A DNA stretch of 16,047 nucleotides, from the NCBI GenBank assembly GCA_030431355.1, contig JAUIJG010000071.1:1-16047 (forward strand), given 5' to 3'. The translations under genes were made by a program, and so were the position numbers. This document shows, piece after piece, positions 5,574 to 12,065 of this stretch (its first letter is position 1; every line of letters begins with the position of its first letter). This stretch comes from a bacterium (GTDB lineage: Bacteria > Cyanobacteriota > Vampirovibrionia > Obscuribacterales > Obscuribacteraceae). A model generated the notes under the pieces. That model was not told the origin of the DNA and did no database searches. It worked only from the letters and a program-made list of their open reading frames with translations.

Positions 5574-8009
5574 TCAAAATTTCAGCTTCGTTATTCCCCG
5601 CAATTTACCATCCTCACCCAGGTAGACTCTATCCGCTCCTCTTATCTTTCGACTCTCTCCCCCGGGAAAGATCCACTCGATCTCTTCATAGGCAGGCCGG
5701 TAGCCGTTTTCTATATATTCGAGACCGATGGTGATTGTCTCCGGGTCGGATTCCATAGAAAGATTGAACGAGGAACGCTCGCCCCTTTGATAGGCCAGGG
5801 TAACTCCGTCGTCTTCATGGAGAATAAAAGAAGTCTTACCAGAATGCTGGTGAGGAAAAGCAAGTACTTGCCTGAGCCTATCACCTTCACGCTCTAACAT
5901 CTCAACAGATCTTGGGCTTCCCAGTGGTATCAAGCCCCCTTCCCTTACCAGGGTCGGAATTCTATTAAGCGGTGCTTCAAGACTACACCGGGAGCCTCCC
6001 GGATGCCAGTTGCTGATATCGAACTCGCACCAGTTACTGCCTTCAGGCAGATAAACATCCCTGGTTCTCGCCCCAGGTTCAAATACTGAAGCGACTAGCC
6101 AGTGAGAGCCCAGAAGAAAATCGAAGGATTGGCTATGACAATTTCTATCGAAGGGAAACTCATAAACAAGAGGGCGCACTATGGGATGCCCCTTTTGGGC
6201 GGCTTCTACCAGAAGACTGTATAGATAGGGAATGATTCGATAACGAAACCTTATCAGTTCCCGCACCGTATCCAGTTGTTCGGGATACATCCAGGGTTCG
6301 TTCACCGAACCGTCATCATGCCAGGAGTGAATGGTGAAACGAGGATGAAAAATTCCGTTTTGAATCCAGCGAACAAACAGCTCCGGGTCCGGCTTGTCCC
6401 CGAAGAAACCGCCCACATCGTGGCCGAAATTCGGCATTCCGGAAAGCGAGAGCCCAAGGCCCATAGGAATGTTGAACTTGAGAGTATGCCAGTTGCAATC
6501 ATTATCGCCGGTCCAGGTTTGAGCATAGCGCTGAATGCCGGGACAACCTGATCTGGTGATCAGATATGGTCTCTTATCCGGGAAAAATTCTGACAGGGCA
6601 GAATAACTTGCCCAGGCCATCAAAAGTGCCTGGGTCGGACGGCCAATCAAAGAAAGATCATAGCCGCTGCCAAAACCATCTACCCTTGAGCGATCATCGA
6701 AGATGGTATATTCGTTATTGTCATTCCATATCGCATCTACCCCTCTTGCAAGAAGCTCCTCTTTCACTTTGCTCTTCCACCAGTTTATAGTGTCATATCT
6801 GGTGAAATCCAGATGGGAGCCATCGCCATCCCAGAAGCGGTCTATGCGTGGCCTTTGTCTGTCCTCGCTGCCATCTCCGTCCTCTTCTTTCTCTTGCACG
6901 AAGCCGGAGAAGCTCTCCACCACTTTATATTGCGGATGACTTGTTAGAAGGCATGGTTTCACATTGGCTGTTAGCTTGATGCCATGCTCGTGAAAGTTGT
7001 CACACATCGACTCAGGTTCAGGAACCCGGTCGAGATTCCATTCGAAAACATATCTTTTGCCATCTCCATGCTTGCTATAGCCGGAGGAGAGATGGAAAAG
7101 ATCACAGGGTATATCATGCTCATTACACAGGACTGGAAATTTAGCAAGCTCTTCCTGGGCGTTCTCCGCTTCCGTATAATGCATAGTTGAACCAAGGTAT
7201 CCTAAGGTATATCTTGGTGGCAGAGTGATATATCCGGTAAGCCAGGCAAGTTTCTCCACCACACCTTTGAGATCCGGACCAAGAATAAAGTAATAGTCGA
7301 GATCTCCATCTTCGGCAAAAGAATAGCGATAGGAAGGGAAAAAATTGTGGTGCTCGGCACCTAGATCAAATGTAGTTGTGGCCAGGTTATCGTAGAGCAG
7401 CCCCCAGGCCAGTCCTGTCACCGGATCAAAACATATGTAGAAAGGAATGTGCTTGTATAGAGGGTCGCTGAACTCAGCGTTGTATCTTCCCGCATCTAGA
7501 TTGAACATGCGATAGCGCCGGCCATGTTTGTTTAAATGTCCGGACTTCTCGCCCAATCCAAAATAAAGCATGGAGCGATCTCTTTTCATATAGTGGTATA
7601 TATGGTTGCTCTCGCCATCATAGGCATAGGAGAGTTCTTCCAGGTCTTCATCCAGAACACGGTCAAATTGATCCTGCCACCGCAGGCAGGGACTGGAAAT
7701 CCGGCTAAAGACAGACAAAGCTTCAGTCTTTATAGAGAAACGATCATTCTCCACAATCATCTCAGATTCCACAGGCTCAAAGCGAGACAGGTCGTCTCTG
7801 GCTCTTCCTGTCAATGGAACACTGCCGTCAGCGCCGGTGACCATCCAGGTCTCAGGCATTTGAGCTGAGCCCTTCCGCCGGTGGCATACACGGAAGATCT
7901 CTTTATGCAAAGCTGACACCGAAAATAGACTGCCGTCTTCCCCGGACAGAAAGACCGTGCGGTCATCTACCTCTTTTAGCCGAAAGTTTGAAGCTTGCTC
8001 GATACGCAT
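5574..8009 (-). CDS. Glycoside hydrolase family 31 alpha-glycosidase
   Basis: The 811-residue protein is a full-length GH31 enzyme: N-terminal beta-sandwich, (beta/alpha)8 barrel and C-terminal beta domains. The nucleophile region GVDAIWNDNNE places the catalytic aspartate at D430, and TWTGDN places the acid/base at D502. LSLSGMPNFGHDVGGF and FHPRFTIHSW are further family blocks. GH31 members cleave alpha-linked glucose, xylose or other sugars with retention, and a few are transglycosylases. No signal peptide is seen, so it should act in the cytoplasm on an imported oligosaccharide or glycoside. Its ATG directly abuts the stop of the LarA-like gene (TAGATG), implying coupled translation; AAAGAG sits just upstream. 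Specificity cannot be read from sequence; the sugar-acid neighbours suggest a glycoside of an aldonic or uronic acid (inference). Confidence 0.93.
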   Translation of the reverse strand: MRIEQASNFRLKEVDDRTVFLSGEDGSLFSVSALHKEIFRVCHRRKGSAQMPETWMVTGADGSVPLTGRARDDLSRFEPVESEMIVENDRFSIKTEALSVFSRISSPCLRWQDQFDRVLDEDLEELSYAYDGESNHIYHYMKRDRSMLYFGLGEKSGHLNKHGRRYRMFNLDAGRYNAEFSDPLYKHIPFYICFDPVTGLAWGLLYDNLATTTFDLGAEHHNFFPSYRYSFAEDGDLDYYFILGPDLKGVVEKLAWLTGYITLPPRYTLGYLGSTMHYTEAENAQEELAKFPVLCNEHDIPCDLFHLSSGYSKHGDGKRYVFEWNLDRVPEPESMCDNFHEHGIKLTANVKPCLLTSHPQYKVVESFSGFVQEKEEDGDGSEDRQRPRIDRFWDGDGSHLDFTRYDTINWWKSKVKEELLARGVDAIWNDNNEYTIFDDRSRVDGFGSGYDLSLIGRPTQALLMAWASYSALSEFFPDKRPYLITRSGCPGIQRYAQTWTGDNDCNWHTLKFNIPMGLGLSLSGMPNFGHDVGGFFGDKPDPELFVRWIQNGIFHPRFTIHSWHDDGSVNEPWMYPEQLDTVRELIRFRYRIIPYLYSLLVEAAQKGHPIVRPLVYEFPFDRNCHSQSFDFLLGSHWLVASVFEPGARTRDVYLPEGSNWCEFDISNWHPGGSRCSLEAPLNRIPTLVREGGLIPLGSPRSVEMLEREGDRLRQVLAFPHQHSGKTSFILHEDDGVTLAYQRGERSSFNLSMESDPETITIGLEYIENGYRPAYEEIEWIFPGGESRKIRGADRVYLGEDGKLRGITKLKF

Positions 8010-9299
8010 CTAGCTCTTTGAGCCTCCGGTTCTCCAGAGGGCAAGAGCTGGGTTGGAAACATAATAGAATTCTTCGGAAGAGCCTGGCGCATTCAAACCT
8101 TCTTTGAGCTTCTCGGGTCGATACAGATCCAGGGCATCATCATAGTTCATGTGATTGTATCCGATTCCTTCAATATCCTCCCGGGAGAGCAGGGACTGAT
8201 CCACCGCGTAGATAACGGAGAATCTTCCGTCGGAAGAGCCGTGAATCAAATGGGCGGCGACACTCAAATTGCGCTTAAGATCCTCATTCTCATCCACCAG
8301 GGAGAGCACTTCCTCTCGCCCTCTATAACCGTACTTTCTGATCAGCTCGTCACAACCCGGGTCCTCACCAAATTTGCCGATGCCACCTGCCAAAACAATC
8401 AGTTCGGCATTGTCATCTAGAGCCATTCTAGTCCGGTAAATTGCCTTATTTCCCAACCAGGTTGACTTAAACTTTTTGGAGTCAAGGTTCACCACCACCC
8501 GGGACAATTTCCTGTCCAGCCAATGAATATTGAGCTTCCCGCTCAGACCGGCTGCATCTTCAAAAACCCTTCTATTCCCTCCAACAAAAAGCCCCTGGAT
8601 TCTGGTCCGATTGTCAAATTCATCGGTGACGGTCAAGAAATAAGTGAGAGGAAGACGATTGAGCAAATTATCCTGACAATAATCCAATAGCTTCCTGACA
8701 GGATTGTCCACTTCTCCCAGGGTCTTCTCGATACCATAAATGGCGCTCAACATATGGGAGTGATCAATCATCTTCTTGCCACCACAACCGATGACAATAT
8801 TTTTGGTATAGTTTGCCATACCCGCCACTTCATGGGGTACTACCTGGCCTATTGAGACTACCAAATCCCAGTCTTCGAACAGATAGGAGCTCACCTCTAC
8901 GGAGAGTGATTCTCTTACCCATCCCTGACTATTCTCAGCCATAAACTCTTCCGGCACCACGCCAAGCTCTCTCACCCGGTCTCTCCAATTGTGCTCAAAG
9001 AAACAATCGGCAGGAACGTCCGGGTACATCATCTCAATTTCTTCCCGGCTCATAGGTTCGTGGGTGCCCACTGCCGGGAGAACGCGCACCTGGACTCCAT
9101 CTTGCTCAAGAGCTTTGTAGAGAATGCCTGTAAGAAGTCCCGCTCCGGAATGAAACCTTGTTATATCCGGCGGGATCAATAGTACTCTACGCAGCGGACC
9201 GGATCGCTCAAGAAACTCGGAGACAGCCTCTACTATCCGGGCTTCCTCAAGTCCATCAGATCTTTCCGCCACGAGCTTCAAGTTGTATGAGTCGTTCAA
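8010..9299 (-). CDS. LarA-like nickel-pincer nucleotide-dependent racemase/epimerase (DUF2088)
   Basis: The 429-residue protein has the LarA family blocks PPDITR (43-48), VGTHEPM (77-83), GQVVPHEVAGMANYTKN (151-167) and DHSHM (179-183). Aligned by eye to Lactiplantibacillus plantarum LarA, the catalytic histidines map to H80 and H156, the cofactor-linked lysine to K166 and the nickel-ligand histidine to H182, so the active site looks intact. The family moves a hydride at the carbon next to a carboxylate, and members include lactate, malate and aldonate racemases/epimerases. The genes for cofactor synthesis (larB, larC, larE) are not in the window. With an SDR of mannonate type downstream, a 2-epimerase of an aldonate is an attractive role (inference). 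The start is a TTG with only a weak GGGG upstream; a stop lies a few codons before it, leaving little alternative. Confidence 0.85.
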   Translation of the reverse strand: MNDSYNLKLVAERSDGLEEARIVEAVSEFLERSGPLRRVLLIPPDITRFHSGAGLLTGILYKALEQDGVQVRVLPAVGTHEPMSREEIEMMYPDVPADCFFEHNWRDRVRELGVVPEEFMAENSQGWVRESLSVEVSSYLFEDWDLVVSIGQVVPHEVAGMANYTKNIVIGCGGKKMIDHSHMLSAIYGIEKTLGEVDNPVRKLLDYCQDNLLNRLPLTYFLTVTDEFDNRTRIQGLFVGGNRRVFEDAAGLSGKLNIHWLDRKLSRVVVNLDSKKFKSTWLGNKAIYRTRMALDDNAELIVLAGGIGKFGEDPGCDELIRKYGYRGREEVLSLVDENEDLKRNLSVAAHLIHGSSDGRFSVIYAVDQSLLSREDIEGIGYNHMNYDDALDLYRPEKLKEGLNAPGSSEEFYYVSNPALALWRTGGSKS

Positions 9300-9370
9300 A
9301 AATTTCGCCCCGGATTTTCAGATAGGTCTTTGCCAGAAGCCTTAAATATTAACAGGAAATTCCACCCAGG

Positions 9371-9385
9371 TTCGATCCTGTCGAA
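9371..9385. repeat. Inverted repeat TTCGA-N5-TCGAA between divergent genes
   Basis: Perfect five-base arms flank a five-base centre, between the LarA-like operon (minus) and the Nudix gene (plus). It sits about where the -35 region would be for the candidate -10 at 9394-9399, a position suited to a repressor site. Short arms mean chance is possible. Confidence 0.35.
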
Positions 9386-9393
9386 GCTAAGCT

Positions 9394-9399
9394 TATAAT
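9394..9399 (+). promoter_or_regulatory. Candidate -10 box for the Nudix gene
   Basis: An exact TATAAT lies 28 bases before the GTG 9428 start; transcription would begin near 9406. The -35 region is weak. AAAGGAG at 9415-9421, within the predicted leader, lies 6 bases from the GTG and fixes that start over the later ATG at 9446. Confidence 0.5.
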
Positions 9400-9427
9400 A
9401 TACGGAAGACCACTAAAGGAGACTTCC

Positions 9428-9916
9428 GTGACCTATAGACCGATTATGGGAACCCTGGGCTATGTGATGTCCCCGGATGGAGATGAGACCTTGCTCCTTA
9501 ATAGAAGCAAGCGAAAAGATGACATTCACTATGGCAAATACAACGGTCTGGGCGGCAAACTGGAGAGCGGAGAGGACGCGGTCTCAGGATTCATTAGAGA
9601 AGTCCGTGAAGAGGCGGGCATAGAGCCGCTGGATGTGATTCTTAGAGGCACGATCAACTGGCCGGGATTCGGTGGAGTCGGAGAAGATTGGTTCGGCTTC
9701 ATTTTCAGGGTGGACTCATTCAGCGGCGTTCCGAAGAAAGAGAATCCTGAGGGTTTCTTAGAATGGGTAAAACTGGAAGACTTCGACAAAATAAACTTCT
9801 GGGAAAGTGACCGATACTGGCTGGATATGGTATTTGATGATGACCGGGCCGTATTCCATGGTATTGCCCCCTTCGACGATGGCAAAATGATCTCCTGGAA
9901 CTACTGTCGCCTCTAG
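9428..9916 (+). CDS. Nudix hydrolase (MutT/8-oxo-dGTP diphosphatase-like)
   Basis: The 162-residue protein carries a complete Nudix box, G-x5-E-x7-REVREEAGI, spanning G43 to I65 with metal ligands E58, E61 and E62. The preceding HYGKYNGLGGKLE matches the NGLGGK/NGFGGK context of MutT/MTH1-like enzymes that hydrolyse oxidised or other nucleoside triphosphates to monophosphates. A conserved WPGFGG...DWFGFIF strand follows. GTG with AAAGGAG six bases upstream is the supported start. It is a single-gene unit, divergent from the LarA-like operon and convergent with the kinase gene at 9935. Substrate is tentative: sanitation of 8-oxo-dGTP is the family default, but Nudix enzymes of this size vary widely. 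Confidence 0.9.
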   Translation: MTYRPIMGTLGYVMSPDGDETLLLNRSKRKDDIHYGKYNGLGGKLESGEDAVSGFIREVREEAGIEPLDVILRGTINWPGFGGVGEDWFGFIFRVDSFSGVPKKENPEGFLEWVKLEDFDKINFWESDRYWLDMVFDDDRAVFHGIAPFDDGKMISWNYCRL

Positions 9917-9934
9917 CACTCGAAAAAACTCGTC

Positions 9935-11893
9935 CTACTTTAGCTCGAAATTATCAATTCTGGAACGATCTCTGTCTTTGCCGGCCAGATCATGCCGCCC
10001 GATCTTATCGTAGGCCATCGCTCTTTTTATGTAGAAATCAGACCGGCTCCGATTTCTTTCAATGGCGTTGCTGAAATCTTCAATGGCCTCTTTGTATCGA
10101 CCGAGATTGTAGAAAACCACACCGCGATTGAAATGAACATTGCCGTTTCTCGATTCAGCTTTTATAACCGCGCTCAGATCAGGGATAGCTGCCTCATTCT
10201 TTCCAAGGCTGATATAGAAGCTGGCCCGTTCGCGCTTGTATGCGTACTGGGTCGGTCTTAACTCTATGGCCCGACTCATATCGGAGATCGCTTTATCCAA
10301 ATCTCTTCCGACCGCTTCCAGACGAGCTTTGCGAGCCCAGTATTTATCACGTTCGGGATATAGTTCAATCAACCGATCGTAGGCTTTGATTGCCAGGGGA
10401 TAGTTGTCACTCTCTTTCAATACCCTGGCGCGCCTTTCAAGGGCGTTGCGATATTCAGGACGCTTCTTTACAACAAGATCCAGATCTTTCAAAGCAAGAT
10501 CAAACTTCTCATATTTTTCATAGCAATCGCTACGCAAAATCAATGCCGGCACCCGGTCAGGATCCGTTGAAAGCAGCTTGTTTGCGCAGGTCAGGGCCGT
10601 GAGATACTTCTCTTGCTTATATAGAGATTGAGCTTCCTTAAGAAGCTCATCATCAGACAACTTCAAGAAGGCTTCGGGCAACTCCTCCTCAGGCAATGTA
10701 TCTAGAGAGCTGCGACCGGTCTCGTTTTGATCGATAAGGATTTTCTCTACCTTCTCACTCATCTCCTTCTTAGAATACAGATCCCTGGCCTTGCCATCTC
10801 CGGTGGAGTCACCTTGACCAGGTGGAGAAAGTACCAGATAGGCCAGGGAGGAAAGAGCTATAAACGGCACCAGAATTCCAAGTCCCATAAATAGAGCGCT
10901 TCTATTACTCTCACTTTCCCGACTCTTCATCAGGATCCAGGTACTGGACTGGGGAAGTTCTTCCGGCTCTACTTTTCTCCTTCCCTTCTCCATCTCTACC
11001 AGGGTCTCTTGAAATTCTGAAAGCTTGCTTTGCACAGCGGCGAAACTCTCATAGCGATCGGCTGGATCTTTAGCCATGCATCTCGCGACAAATGCCTCCA
11101 TCTTCTCTAAGAGCCTGGAACAATCCTCCTGGTCCAGGTCGAAAGCCGTGATTCGAAATTTCATTTCGGGAAACGGCTCATAAGCATGCTTGTACAACAT
11201 GTCCAGGGCCCCGGAGGCCTCGAAAGGTTTCTCACCGGTCATCAGTTCATAGGCGATACAGCCGAAGGAATAAATGTCTGAGGGAGCATCAATCTCCTCG
11301 CTCTTTCCCTGCTCCGGACTCATATAAGCGGGTGTGCCTTTGACCGGAGCACCTGAAGTGGTATCGACCTGGGAGCCGAGATGTTTGGCCAGCCCGAAGT
11401 CCAGAACCTTGACTTGAAGGGGGGCTTCGTTCTCTTTCTGCAGCAAAATGTTGCTCGGCTTTAAATCCCTGTGCAGAACCCCTGCACCATGGGCATAGTT
11501 CATACCACCGGCGATGCCGATCAGTATTTCCAGGATCCAATTAGGGTCAGGTGGCTCAAGGGAAGAATTTCTCTCTTCAATCTCTTCTGCCAGGTCCGGT
11601 CCATCGACAAAATCCATAATCAAATAAGGAAGATTATCTTCGGTTATGTTGAAATCGAAGACTTTTACAATGTTGGGATGGTTGAGCTTGGCAAGGGTCT
11701 TAGCTTCCTGCTGAAGCCGCAAGAGATCTCTTTTGCCCGAACTTCCGGAAAGTACTTTGATGGCGACCATGGTGCCCAGGGACTGATCAAAAGCCCGGAA
11801 GACTTTGCCCATTGCTCCCTCGCCCACATAAAGTACCTGGGAATATCTGGAACGTAAACTTTGAGGGAATCCGGTCTCTGCTTCTTCCGCCAA
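9935..11893 (-). CDS. Membrane-anchored Ser/Thr protein kinase with C-terminal TPR domain
   Basis: Residues about 17-300 form a PknB/Hanks-type kinase: glycine loop VGEGAMGKVF (23-32), catalytic lysine K46 (AIK), HRDLKPSN (141-148), DFG (165-167) and SPEQ, so it should be active. A single hydrophobic segment at about 332-355 follows a basic linker. After it, an acidic linker leads to some six TPR units (about 425-640, ALTCANKLLSTDP, AIKAYDRLIELYP, AIEDFSNAIERN). The likely topology is a cytoplasmic kinase with the TPR module outside the membrane. The start is TTG, since the first in-frame ATG lies inside the glycine loop; the predicted -10 at 11926-11921 would give a leader of about 20 bases. 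It is divergent from a second kinase gene and convergent with the Nudix gene. Substrates and ligand are unknown. Confidence 0.92.
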   Translation of the reverse strand: MAEEAETGFPQSLRSRYSQVLYVGEGAMGKVFRAFDQSLGTMVAIKVLSGSSGKRDLLRLQQEAKTLAKLNHPNIVKVFDFNITEDNLPYLIMDFVDGPDLAEEIEERNSSLEPPDPNWILEILIGIAGGMNYAHGAGVLHRDLKPSNILLQKENEAPLQVKVLDFGLAKHLGSQVDTTSGAPVKGTPAYMSPEQGKSEEIDAPSDIYSFGCIAYELMTGEKPFEASGALDMLYKHAYEPFPEMKFRITAFDLDQEDCSRLLEKMEAFVARCMAKDPADRYESFAAVQSKLSEFQETLVEMEKGRRKVEPEELPQSSTWILMKSRESESNRSALFMGLGILVPFIALSSLAYLVLSPPGQGDSTGDGKARDLYSKKEMSEKVEKILIDQNETGRSSLDTLPEEELPEAFLKLSDDELLKEAQSLYKQEKYLTALTCANKLLSTDPDRVPALILRSDCYEKYEKFDLALKDLDLVVKKRPEYRNALERRARVLKESDNYPLAIKAYDRLIELYPERDKYWARKARLEAVGRDLDKAISDMSRAIELRPTQYAYKRERASFYISLGKNEAAIPDLSAVIKAESRNGNVHFNRGVVFYNLGRYKEAIEDFSNAIERNRSRSDFYIKRAMAYDKIGRHDLAGKDRDRSRIDNFELK

Positions 11894-11920
11894 TTTACCA
11901 GGTCCGATAGCTACAGAAAG

Positions 11921-11926
11921 ATTATA
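11921..11926 (-). promoter_or_regulatory. Candidate -10 box for the TPR kinase gene
   Basis: The minus strand reads TATAAT, 27 bases ahead of the TTG start at 11893. The best -35 at 17 bases (CTGCAA, 11949-11944) matches the consensus at only three positions. Confidence 0.4.
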
Positions 11927-11978
11927 CAGCTACCCGCAACTCTTTGCAGCCAACTAAAAGACAAACCCCTGCGGCACT

Positions 11979-12007
11979 TTGTGTGAATCGACCATATGCA
12001 CTAAAAT
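11979..12007 (+). promoter_or_regulatory. Candidate sigma-70-like promoter for the LRR kinase gene
   Basis: TTGTGT (11979-11984), a 17-base spacer and TAAAAT (12002-12007) make a weak sigma-70-like pair. Transcription would begin near 12014, about 50 bases before ATG 12066. It is only about 50 bases from the divergent kinase promoter. Confidence 0.3.
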
Positions 12008-12065
12008 CAAATGACAGCGTTCTATTTTATGCGTTTTGGCGGAGCACCAACCTGGAAAACTAGCG

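Noticed and set aside
9923..9928. Run of six A (six U on the minus strand) after the TPR kinase stop, as a terminator
   Set aside because: I could not find a complementary stem before the U-run; flanking CTCG copies are direct, not inverted.
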